DNA of 8,506 nt from NCBI GenBank assembly GCA_031119515.1, contig JAVHXR010000015.1, forward strand, positions 8,140 to 16,645, read 5' to 3'. The notes under the pieces are model-generated. The model had not been told where the DNA came from. It ran no database searches and was given only the letters and a program-made list of their open reading frames with translations. The position numbers and the translations under genes were made by a program. Shown piece by piece: positions 1 through 6,083 of the stretch. Every line of letters starts with the position of its first letter. Position 1 is the stretch's first letter. This DNA is from Propionicimonas sp. Lineage in GTDB: Bacteria > Actinomycetota > Actinomycetes > Propionibacteriales > Propionibacteriaceae.

Positions 1-1530
1 CACGAACGGCTTGTCACGGTTGGTGGCCAGGAACTCCTCGATCTCGGCCGCCGGCGTGTACATGTGGCTGACCACGTCGGTGGTCTGGGGGTGCCGCGGG
101 TCCCAGTGGATCCCCTCGTAGTGGACGGGACGGTCGTCCCGGCTGTGGAAGAACTCCGACACCGCCAGGATGTTCGTCCCCCCGAAGGACTCGTTGCCGC
201 AGGACCACATCACCACGCTGGGGTGGTTCTTGTCGCGTTCCAGCAGGCTCGCGGCGCGGTCCAGCAGCGCCGCCCGCCACTCCGGGAGGTCACCGGGGAC
301 GGCCTCCTCCACCGGCGCCTGCCCGCGGGCGACCTTGTCCCAGACCCCGTGCGACTCCAGGTTCATCTCGTCGACCACGTACAGGCCGTACTGGTCGCAC
401 AGCTCGTAGAAGAAAGAGTTGTTCGGGTAGTGGCTGGTGCGCACCGCGTTGATCCCGACCGACTTCATCAACCGCAGGTCCGCCTCGGTCTGCTCGCGCG
501 ACATCACCCGTCCCTGCGGGCCGAACTCGTGCCGGTTGACCCCCTTGAACACGATCCGTCGCCCGTTGACCTTCAGCACGCCGTCCTCGATGCCGAAGCG
601 CCGGATGCCGACCTGCTGCGGGATGTGCTCGGTGAGGACGCCCCCGGCGTCCCTGACCTCGACGACGAGGGGGTACAGGAACGGGTCCTCCGCACTCCAC
701 AGCCGCGGCTGCCGGAGCCGGACGGCGAAGCCGCCCCGGCCGTCCCCGGTGAGGTCGCCGACGCCCTCCAGCCGCACCGCGACGGATCCCTGCCCTGCCA
801 GCGCGACCCGGACCGACACGACGGCCTCGGAGAGGTCGTCGCCGACCGCGGTGGTCACCTGGAGGTCCTCGACGTGCGCAGCGGGACGCCGGTACAGCAC
901 GACGTCACGGAACAGGCCGGAGAAGCGGAAGAAGTCCTGGTCCTCCAGCCATGAGGCGGCGCTCCACTTGAACACCTGGGCGGCGAGCTTGTTCTCGCCC
1001 GCCACGAGCGCGCCGGTGAGGTCGAACTCGCTGGGGGTGAACGAGTCGCACCCGTAGCCGAGGTAATGACCGTTGAGCCAGACCGCGATGGCGCTCTCGG
1101 CGCCGTGGAACGACACGCTCACTCTCTCCCCCGGCTCCAGCGGCCGGTCGAGGGTGAACGTCCGGACGTAGCTGCCGACCGGGTTGAACCGTTGCGGGAC
1201 GTCGCCGGACGCGAGCTGTTCGTGGCCGTCCCAGGGGTACTGGACGTTGGTGTACTGCGGCCGGTCGTAGCCCTGCAGCTGGATGTGGGCGGGCACGGGG
1301 ATGTCGTCCCAGCTGCTGCAGTCGTGCCCGGGTGCCTCGAACCCCGGCACGGTCTGGCCCGGGTTCTTCGCGTAGTGGAACTTCCACAGCCCGTTCAGCA
1401 GCTGCTCGTAGCCGCTGGTGCCCTCGGTGGCCTCGACGGCGTCGCGGAACCAGCGGTGGTCGGAGTGGGCGGGGATTCGGTTGTCTGCGAAGAACTCGGG
1501 GTCGGAGAGGCGGACGGGGTCAAAGCTCAC
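1..1530 (-). CDS. lacZ: Glycoside hydrolase family 2 beta-galactosidase, N-terminal 510 residues (3' end beyond window)
   Basis: Cytosolic enzyme expected to hydrolyse terminal beta-D-galactosides such as lactose. The frame is open from a GTG at 1530 to the left edge. That GTG shares four bases (GTGA) with the stop of the permease gene before it. Domains in family order: jelly-roll sugar-binding domain about residues 50-215 (YTNVQYPWDG, then WLEDQDFFRFSGLFRDV), an Ig-like domain to about 310, then the TIM barrel. Matched by eye to E. coli LacZ, D199 corresponds to D201, H334 (GVNRHE) to H357, H367 (TSHYP) to H391, E392 and H394 (NLESHG) to Mg ligands E416 and H418, and E447 (WSCGNES) to acid/base E461. 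The nucleophile glutamate would lie off the left edge. There is no signal peptide, so the substrate must be imported, which fits the ABC importer genes upstream. Beta-galactosidase is the likeliest GH2 activity; beta-glucuronidase or mannosidase is less likely because the LacZ-specific Mg-site and N-terminal motifs are present. Confidence 0.93.
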   Translation of the reverse strand, partial: MSFDPVRLSDPEFFADNRIPAHSDHRWFRDAVEATEGTSGYEQLLNGLWKFHYAKNPGQTVPGFEAPGHDCSSWDDIPVPAHIQLQGYDRPQYTNVQYPWDGHEQLASGDVPQRFNPVGSYVRTFTLDRPLEPGERVSVSFHGAESAIAVWLNGHYLGYGCDSFTPSEFDLTGALVAGENKLAAQVFKWSAASWLEDQDFFRFSGLFRDVVLYRRPAAHVEDLQVTTAVGDDLSEAVVSVRVALAGQGSVAVRLEGVGDLTGDGRGGFAVRLRQPRLWSAEDPFLYPLVVEVRDAGGVLTEHIPQQVGIRRFGIEDGVLKVNGRRIVFKGVNRHEFGPQGRVMSREQTEADLRLMKSVGINAVRTSHYPNNSFFYELCDQYGLYVVDEMNLESHGVWDKVARGQAPVEEAVPGDLPEWRAALLDRAASLLERDKNHPSVVMWSCGNESFGGTNILAVSEFFHSRDDRPVHYEGIHWDPRHPQTTDVVSHMYTPAAEIEEFLATNRDKPFV

Positions 1531-2345
1531 TTGATCGCTCCTGTGATGCCGTTGGCGAAGCTGCGCTGCAGCAGCAGGAAGACGACCACGGCGGGCAGCG
1601 AGGCCAGCAGCACGGCGAGCATCAGCATGCCGTAGTCGGTGACGTAGCCAGCACGGATGTTCGAGATCAGCATCGGCATGGTCTGGTAGTCGTTGTTGAC
1701 CAGGATCACCTTCGGCCACAGGAAGTTGTTCCAGGCCGTCATGAAGGTGATGACGGCGGCCGCGGCGTAGGTGGACCGCATCGTCGGCAGGTAGATCCGG
1801 CCGAAGATGCTGAGTTCCCCCAGGCCGTCGATCCGGGCGGCTTCGATGATCTCGTGCGGGAACGATCGGGACGCCTGCCGGAACAGCAGGATCAGGAACG
1901 GCGTCGAGATCGCCGGCAGGATGACCGCGAAGGTCGAGTTCACCATGTCGAGCTCGGCGAACAGCTGGAACAGCGGGATCATCGTGGCGGCGAACGGGAT
2001 CATCATCGCGAGCAGCAGGATGCTCATCATCGTGTCCTTGCCGCGGGAGTGGAACACCTCGAAGCCGTAGCCGGCGATCGAGCACACCACCAGGGCGAGG
2101 GCGGTGGTCGCGATCGCGTTCACCGCGGAGTGGGACATCGCAGAGCCGACATCCTGGGAGCCCACCAGGGTGTTGAAGTTCTCGATCAGGTGGCTGCCCG
2201 GCAGCAGCCGGGAGTCGAGCACGTCCTGGCTGGTGTTGGTCGCCGACACCACCATGAAGTAGAGCGGGAACACCGACAGGATCGCGGCGACCGTCAGGAA
2301 GAGGTAGCCGGGCACGCGGCGCAGCGTCCTAGTCACGCTTGTCAC
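1527..2345 (-). CDS. Carbohydrate ABC transporter permease, MalG type (CUT1)
   Basis: Inner-membrane subunit that pairs with the MalF-type protein encoded just upstream to form the sugar channel. The 272 residues match the family length. Hydrophobic segments lie at about residues 11-34, 73-95, 107-129, 135-155, 185-205 and near the C-terminus. The cytoplasmic EAA loop that docks the ATPase starts at E168 (EAARIDGLG) between the fourth and fifth segments. The protein ends GAIK, as is usual for MalG-like permeases. The start is uncertain. GTG 2345 overlaps the preceding gene by 17 bases but has its AGGTGG directly against it. GTG 2336 (residue 4) leaves a better 9-base gap and an 8-base overlap. 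The stop overlaps the beta-galactosidase GTG by 4 bases, so translation is probably coupled. The substrate is inferred from that neighbour. Confidence 0.95.
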   Translation of the reverse strand: MTSVTRTLRRVPGYLFLTVAAILSVFPLYFMVVSATNTSQDVLDSRLLPGSHLIENFNTLVGSQDVGSAMSHSAVNAIATTALALVVCSIAGYGFEVFHSRGKDTMMSILLLAMMIPFAATMIPLFQLFAELDMVNSTFAVILPAISTPFLILLFRQASRSFPHEIIEAARIDGLGELSIFGRIYLPTMRSTYAAAAVITFMTAWNNFLWPKVILVNNDYQTMPMLISNIRAGYVTDYGMLMLAVLLASLPAVVVFLLLQRSFANGITGAIK

Positions 2346-3294
2346 CCACCTTCATCTGGATGAACGCCAGGACCGCGACCATGAGCAGGATCGCGTAGGA
2401 CAGGGCGGCCGCGTAGCCGAAGTTCGGGTTCTTCTGGAAGGACAGCTCGAACAGGTAGTGCGACATCGTCATGGAGGTGTAGGCCGGACCGCCCTGGGTG
2501 AGGTTCCAGGACTCGTCGAAGAGCTGGATGGTTCCGTTGGTGGACATGATCGCGGTCAGCAGGATGATCGGCCTCAGCTGCGGGATGGTCACGTACCAGA
2601 AGGTCTTGAACGGGCCGGCGCCGTCGATCCGGGCGGCCTCGAGGGTGGAGTTGTCCAGGTTCTGCAGGGCCGCCAGGTAGAACACCATGTTGTAGCCGGT
2701 CCAGCGCCACAGCAGCCCGAGGATGATCACCAGCCGGGCGGTGCCGGTCTGGCCGAGCCAGTTGATCGGTGAGTCGATCAGGTGCAGCCCCATCAGGAAG
2801 TCGTTGATGAAGCCGTCGTTGGCGAACAGCGTCCGGAACACCAGCGAGTAGGAGACCAGGCCGACGGCGCAGGGCAGGAAGATCGCGGTCCGCCACATCC
2901 CGCGGAACCGCAGCCGCCGGTCGTTGAGCAGGTTCGCCAGGATCAGCGCCAGGACCAGCATGATCGGGACCTGCACGATCAGGTAGATGAACGTGTTCTG
3001 GACGGTGAGCAGGAAGATCTCGTCCGCGAAGAGCCGCTGGTAGTTGTACCAGAGGGGTTCGGCGAAATCGAGCCGGCGGCCGCGTCCGGTCTTGAGCGAG
3101 AGGATGAACGCCTGGATCATCGGCCAGAAGTTCATCAGGGCGATCAGCAGGGCCGCCGGGATCAGGAATGCCCAGCCGGTCAGGTTGCGGCGCTGCTCGA
3201 CCCGCATCCTCCCGCGGGGCCGGGAGCGGTTCCCGCGGTTCGTCGAGAGCGGCGCCTGCGAGTGACCGCTCTCCTGCGTCTGGGTGGCTGACAC
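2329..3294 (-). CDS. Carbohydrate ABC transporter permease, MalF type (CUT1)
   Basis: First membrane subunit of the importer, predicted to form the translocation pore with the MalG-type protein. From GTG 3294 the product is 321 residues, within the usual MalF-like range. Residues 1-40 are hydrophilic and rich in Ser, Gln and Arg. The first membrane helix covers about 41-63 (GWAFLIPAALLIA), further helices follow, and the EAA loop starts at E219 (EAARIDGAG). GTG 3294 was chosen because AGGAAGG lies about 11 bases upstream. The frame extends to an ATG at 3381, but that codon sits inside the intergenic hairpin and would add Gly/Pro/Arg-rich sequence. An internal ATG at 3207 (residue 30), next to GGGAGG, is a possible shorter start. 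No ATPase gene is visible; actinobacterial importers of this class often share one (MsiK). Confidence 0.93.
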   Translation of the reverse strand: MSATQTQESGHSQAPLSTNRGNRSRPRGRMRVEQRRNLTGWAFLIPAALLIALMNFWPMIQAFILSLKTGRGRRLDFAEPLWYNYQRLFADEIFLLTVQNTFIYLIVQVPIMLVLALILANLLNDRRLRFRGMWRTAIFLPCAVGLVSYSLVFRTLFANDGFINDFLMGLHLIDSPINWLGQTGTARLVIILGLLWRWTGYNMVFYLAALQNLDNSTLEAARIDGAGPFKTFWYVTIPQLRPIILLTAIMSTNGTIQLFDESWNLTQGGPAYTSMTMSHYLFELSFQKNPNFGYAAALSYAILLMVAVLAFIQMKVGDKRD

Positions 3295-3343
3295 GAGGGG
3301 TTTCACCTTCCTACCGGACGTGGGCGCGCGAACTGCGCCCTGT

Positions 3344-3386
3344 GCCCGGTGGGCGGGCGGGCCTGCCGGCCGCCCACCCACCGGGC
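3344..3386 (-). promoter_or_regulatory. Intercistronic hairpin between binding-protein and permease genes
   Basis: Arms 3344-3360 and 3370-3386 pair over 17 bp around a 9-base loop, starting 7 bases after the binding-protein stop. One position (3354/3376) is a C-A mismatch in plus-strand RNA but a G-U pair in minus-strand RNA, so the structure is complete only in the operon transcript. No T-run follows it on the minus strand (next bases are cacagggcgc), so it is not a standard intrinsic terminator. By analogy with other importer operons it probably protects the 3' end of the binding-protein message or partly stops transcription, giving more binding protein than permease. The pairing is seen; the function is inferred. 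Confidence 0.7.
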
Positions 3387-3393
3387 CCGAGGA

Positions 3394-4713
3394 TCACTGC
3401 ATCGCGAACTCGACGGTCTTCTGCGCCTCGTCGAGGGCAGTGGCCGGGTCGGTACCGTTGAGGATCTTCGTGATCGCGGCGCTCACGGCGTCGCGGCCCT
3501 CGTAGTAGTAGGCGCCGGTGTTGTTGCTCGGCACGTTCGGGGCGTACTCCAGGACCTGGGCGAAGACGGCCTGCCCGCCGAAGAACTCCTGCGGCTCGGA
3601 GTAGACCGGGCTCTTGCCCGCCGGGCTCCAGTTCGCGATCGCGCCGGAGGACGGCAGGATCGTGTCGTAGAAGTCGGTGGAGCCGGCGAAGGTGGAGTTC
3701 AGGAAGTCGGCCGCCAGTTCAGCGTTGGCGTTCGAGCTGATCGCCCACGACGAACCACCGTTGGCGGAGTAGTTGGTGGCGCCGGAGAGGCCGTCGAGCT
3801 TCGGCAGGTTCGTGATCTGCCACTTGCCGGACTGGTCCTCGGCGGTCTGGATCGAGCCCAGGATCCAGACGCCGTTGATGGTGCCCGCGACGCTGGAGTT
3901 CACCAGGGTGCCGATGTACTCGTCCCAGGAGTTGACCTCGGTCAGGACGCCGGCCTTGACCAACTGGGCGTAGACGTCGATGGACTTCATCAGCGCCTCG
4001 TTGTTGGTGATCGTCGGCTTGCCCTCGGCGTCGAACAGGCTGGCGCCGGCGCTCTGCAGCATCATCATGATCAGGTCGGAGGAGCCGGCCTGGCCGGACA
4101 GCAGCGGCTGGCCGGTCTTCGCCAGGACGTCCTTGCCCTTGGCGAGGAAGTCGCTCCAGGTGATGTCGGTGAAGTCGTCGACGGTGTAGCCAGCCTTCTC
4201 CAGGACGTCGGTGCGCAGCGCCGTGATGGCAGTGCCGTTGTCGAACGGCAGGCCGTAGTTCACGCCGTCGACCACGGAGTAGTCCACCACGCCCTGCGGG
4301 AACTGGCTGAAGTCGACCGGGGATGCGGAGTAGTCGGTGAACAGGTCGGGGTAGTTGATGACGTTCTTCTGGAAGGCGTTGTTCTGCATCAGGAAGATGT
4401 CGGGCAGCTCATCGGTCTGGCCGGACTGCGCCAGCGTGGTGAGCTTGGTCTGCAGGTCGTCCCAGGGGGTCTCGACGACCTCGATCTCGAAGTCGGGGTG
4501 GTCCTGCTGGTAGACCTTCGCGGCCTCGTTGAGGGCGAAGATGTTGAACGCCGGGTCCCACGCCCACGCGGTCAGCTTGCCGCTGCCGGTGGTGCCTCCG
4601 GAGGCGCTGCCGCCGGGCTGTGCGCTCGGGGTGCTGGAACCGCTGCAGGCGGCCAGCGCGATGGTCAACGGCAGCGCGAGGGCCAGCGAAGCGAGTTTCG
4701 TTAGCTTCTTCAT
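3394..4713 (-). CDS. Extracellular solute-binding lipoprotein of the sugar ABC importer (family 1 type)
   Basis: Lipid-anchored receptor that captures the sugar outside the membrane and delivers it to the two permeases. The 439 residues are typical for CUT1 binding proteins. A lipoprotein signal peptide is clear: MKKLTK, a hydrophobic stretch, then lipobox LAAC with Cys23 as the predicted lipidated residue. A Ser/Gly/Thr-rich linker follows to about residue 46. The mature part begins LTAWAWDPAFN and contains PWDDLQTKL and YGLPFDNGTAI, regions typical of the family 1 fold. The ATG at 4713 has AAGGA at 4724-4728, a rather long 10-base spacing. It is the first long gene after the operator-controlled promoter, and a 99-base gap with a hairpin separates it from the permeases. 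A beta-galactoside substrate is inferred from the GH2 gene and the repressor, not from binding-site residues. Confidence 0.96.
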   Translation of the reverse strand: MKKLTKLASLALALPLTIALAACSGSSTPSAQPGGSASGGTTGSGKLTAWAWDPAFNIFALNEAAKVYQQDHPDFEIEVVETPWDDLQTKLTTLAQSGQTDELPDIFLMQNNAFQKNVINYPDLFTDYSASPVDFSQFPQGVVDYSVVDGVNYGLPFDNGTAITALRTDVLEKAGYTVDDFTDITWSDFLAKGKDVLAKTGQPLLSGQAGSSDLIMMMLQSAGASLFDAEGKPTITNNEALMKSIDVYAQLVKAGVLTEVNSWDEYIGTLVNSSVAGTINGVWILGSIQTAEDQSGKWQITNLPKLDGLSGATNYSANGGSSWAISSNANAELAADFLNSTFAGSTDFYDTILPSSGAIANWSPAGKSPVYSEPQEFFGGQAVFAQVLEYAPNVPSNNTGAYYYEGRDAVSAAITKILNGTDPATALDEAQKTVEFAMQ

Positions 4714-4862
4714 CGGGTGACGATCCTTCTGGTTTCCATGACACCGGGATGCGGGCCGGTGCTGTCCCGGAAGGATCTCGCGCCTTCTCGCGCAGGTCCG
4801 TCAGAGGCGGATCGCCCGGCCTCCGGTCGAGAACGTCCTCGACCCGCGTCGAACGGTGCCAT
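4710..4862 (-). CDS. Possible leader ORF overlapping the binding-protein start (doubtful)
   Basis: An ATG at 4862 opens a 50-codon frame inside the predicted operon leader. Its stop overlaps the binding-protein ATG in the coupling arrangement ATGA (4710-4713). AGGGGAG (4868-4874) lies 5 bases before the ATG, a better-placed ribosome site than that of the binding-protein gene. Against it, the predicted peptide is Arg/Gly/Ser-rich with no recognisable motif. About 40% of codons end in A or T, including several CGA and AGA, unlike the neighbouring genes. The frame also runs open far upstream through the promoter, so its openness means little. It could be a translated leader that couples to the binding-protein gene, or chance. 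No function is proposed. Confidence 0.2.
   Translation of the reverse strand: MAPFDAGRGRSRPEAGRSASDGPAREGARSFRDSTGPHPGVMETRRIVTR
4742..4761 (-). other. Small leader hairpin close to the binding-protein ribosome site
   Basis: caccgg (4742-4747) and ccggtg (4756-4761) form a perfect 6-bp stem around an 8-base loop. It ends about 13 bases before the AAGGA of the binding-protein gene. It lies within the predicted transcript and could influence ribosome access, but so short a GC stem can also be chance. Confidence 0.3.
4825..4844 (-). other. Small leader hairpin in the operon 5' UTR
   Basis: ggtcgag (4825-4831) and ctcgacc (4838-4844) form a perfect 7-bp stem with a 6-base loop, roughly 55-70 nt into the predicted leader. 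I recognise no riboswitch or other RNA family. A nearby 8-base direct repeat, tctcgcgc (4776-4783 and 4786-4793), is also in the leader and has no evident role. Confidence 0.35.
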
Positions 4863-4891
4863 CCATGCTCCCCTAAGAGCTGGATCCCGGA

Positions 4892-4907
4892 ATGTTGACG
4901 TCAACAT
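4892..4907. promoter_or_regulatory. LacI-family operator, perfect 16-bp palindrome
   Basis: The sequence atgttgacgtcaacat is perfectly self-complementary, with a central CpG between 4899 and 4900. LacI-family dimers bind such sites and insert a hinge-helix leucine at a central CpG. It lies between the divergent repressor and importer genes and covers the -10 element and predicted start site (about -11 to +5) of the operon promoter, so bound repressor would block RNA polymerase. It is the only strong palindrome of this kind in the divergent region, and an AT-rich island in GC-rich DNA. Confidence 0.87.
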
Positions 4908-4931
4908 AGCAGCGGCGATGGGTGCTGTCAC
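4903..4931 (-). promoter_or_regulatory. Sigma-70-type promoter of the importer/beta-galactosidase operon
   Basis: On the minus strand a -35 box GTGACA (4931-4926, five of six consensus bases) is followed after exactly 17 bases by a -10 box TATGTT (4908-4903, four of six, keeping TA...T). The predicted start site is near 4896, giving a leader of about 180 nt. The -10 box and start site lie inside the operator, the classic arrangement for repression. A second GTGACA stands 15 bases further upstream (4946-4941) without a matching -10. Confidence 0.65.
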
Positions 4932-5024
4932 CATGCAGGTTGTCACGCTCCGGTAACGATCAACACCGGGCCGGTACGCCACCCTCGGTTCGTTGTTCAC
5001 GTAGCCAAAGTCGGTCCGTCCGGC

Positions 5025-5030
5025 TACCAT
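5025..5030 (+). promoter_or_regulatory. -10 element for a probably leaderless repressor transcript
   Basis: TACCAT fits the actinobacterial TANNNT -10 pattern and ends 7 bases before the repressor ATG at 5038, so transcription would begin at or next to the A of ATG. No purine-rich ribosome site exists in the preceding 25 bases (tcggtccgtccgg region). No convincing -35 box is found at normal spacing, which is common for actinobacterial promoters. It lies about 120 bases from the operator, so direct steric autorepression is not obvious. Confidence 0.5.
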
Positions 5031-5037
5031 CTGGCCC

Positions 5038-6072
5038 ATGCCCACCGCGACTGGCCGGAGCCGGCGAAAGGCCGGTCCGTCGATCGAGGACGTCGCACGG
5101 CTGGCCGGGGTGTCCGCCCAGACCGTCTCCCGGGTGTCGACCGGTGCGGACGCCGTCCGTCCGGCCACCCGGGCCCGGGTGCTGGCCGCGATGGACCAGC
5201 TCGGCTACTCCCCCAACCGCGCTGCCCGTGCCCTGCGCAACGGCTCGTTCGGCACCATCGGCCTGCTCGCCCACCGCTTCGAGCGCACCGGCGAGGCACT
5301 GACCACCAAGGCAGTGGTCGAGGCCGCGGAGGCCCAGGACCACTCGGTCACCCTGCTGCACGTCAGCAACCCGGAGGCGGACGGCTGGCAGCATGCCGCC
5401 CACCGGCTCTCCCACCAGGCCGTGGACGGGCTGGTGATCATCCGGGCCGAGCAGGCCACCCCGGACTCGCTCGCACTCCCGGCCGGGCTGCCGATCGCCG
5501 TGTCCGACTCCCGCCTGGTCGGCTACTACCCCGCCGTCGTCGCCGACCAGGTGCAGGGCAGCCAGGACGTCATGGCGCACCTGCTCGGACTCGGCCATCC
5601 CACCGTCCACCACATCGCGGGCCCTGCTGACTCCGATCCGGCGGCACTGCGCGCAGCCACCTGGCAGCGCTGCCTCGAGGAGGCCGGGATCCGTCCGCCG
5701 CAGGTGTGGCGCGGCGACTGGTCGGCGGAGTCCGGCTACGCGGCCGGGCAGCGGATCGCGGAGGACCCCGCCATCACCGCGGTGTACTGCGCGAACGACG
5801 AGATGGCGTTCGGACTGATGCGGGCGCTGCACGAGCACGGCAGGCGGGTACCGCAGGACGTGTCGGTGGTCGGCTTCGACGGGATCGCGCTGAGCGAGTT
5901 CAGCTCGCCACCGCTGACCACGGTCAAGCAGGACTTCCACCGGATCGGCCACGAACTCGTCCGGCTGGTGCTCGACCAGCTGCAGTCAAAGCCGGGACTG
6001 TCCCGCGACCGGGTGGTGGTCTCGACCGAACTGCTGGTGCGGGGCACCACCGCCCCGCCGCCGGGTCGCTGA
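5038..6072 (+). CDS. LacI-family transcriptional repressor, galactoside-type
   Basis: DNA-binding repressor of 344 residues, the usual family length, predicted to bind the palindrome at 4892-4907 and release it when a sugar binds. The N-terminal helix-turn-helix is at about 16-36 (SIEDVARLAGVS, then AQTVSRV), and the hinge helix with the intercalating leucine is around SPNRAARALRNG. The sugar-binding core keeps residues that contact galactosides in E. coli LacI: R205 (LacI R197), W228 in GDWSAESG (W220), N253 in ANDEMAFG (N246), D281 in VVGFDG (D274), and Q298 and F300 in TTVKQDF (Q291, F293). LacI S193 is replaced by Pro201. The inducer is therefore probably a galactoside such as allolactose or lactose, consistent with the divergent operon. 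The E. coli C-terminal tetramerisation heptads have no counterpart, as the protein ends soon after STELLVRG, so a dimer is likely. Confidence 0.96.
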   Translation: MPTATGRSRRKAGPSIEDVARLAGVSAQTVSRVSTGADAVRPATRARVLAAMDQLGYSPNRAARALRNGSFGTIGLLAHRFERTGEALTTKAVVEAAEAQDHSVTLLHVSNPEADGWQHAAHRLSHQAVDGLVIIRAEQATPDSLALPAGLPIAVSDSRLVGYYPAVVADQVQGSQDVMAHLLGLGHPTVHHIAGPADSDPAALRAATWQRCLEEAGIRPPQVWRGDWSAESGYAAGQRIAEDPAITAVYCANDEMAFGLMRALHEHGRRVPQDVSVVGFDGIALSEFSSPPLTTVKQDFHRIGHELVRLVLDQLQSKPGLSRDRVVVSTELLVRGTTAPPPGR

Positions 6073-6077
6073 CCCGG
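6061..6077. terminator. Possible bidirectional stem-loop at the convergent gene junction
   Basis: ccgggtc (6061-6067) and gacccgg (6071-6077) form a perfect 7-bp stem with a 3-base loop spanning the repressor stop codon. On the other strand it begins 6 bases after the stop of the DUF2207 gene. A further 10-base palindrome (6074-6083) overlaps it. Only 11 bases separate the two convergent stops. There is no T-run on either strand, so this is at best a U-less terminator or a message-end stabiliser. Confidence 0.4.
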
Positions 6078-6083
6078 GCCCGG

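Noticed and set aside
64..2363. Several plus-strand open frames opposite the beta-galactosidase and MalG-type permease genes
   Set aside because: They are shadows of GC-rich coding sequence; the minus-strand frames carry the catalytic and EAA motifs.
1824..2637. An 18-base exact repeat at 1824-1841 and 2620-2637
   Set aside because: Both copies encode the conserved AARIDG part of the EAA loop in the two permeases, so shared motif and codon bias explain it.
3295..3381. Extended N-terminus for the MalF-type permease from ATG 3381
   Set aside because: The added residues are encoded by the hairpin and the ribosome binding site of GTG 3294.
3349..4704. A 451-codon open frame on the plus strand opposite the binding-protein gene
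   Set aside because: It is antisense to a gene with a clear lipobox and family motifs. Its Val/Gly/Leu/Arg-rich composition is typical of the antisense frame of GC-rich genes.
4801..4866. A 21-codon ORF from the first leader ATG (4866)
   Set aside because: Its ATG lies only 1 base from AGGGGAG, too close; the ATG four bases later is better placed.
4950..4969. Second operator around ccggtaacgatcaacaccgg, 59 bases from the main one
   Set aside because: Only one half (tcaaca) matches the main operator and the inner symmetry is poor, so I do not call a looping partner.
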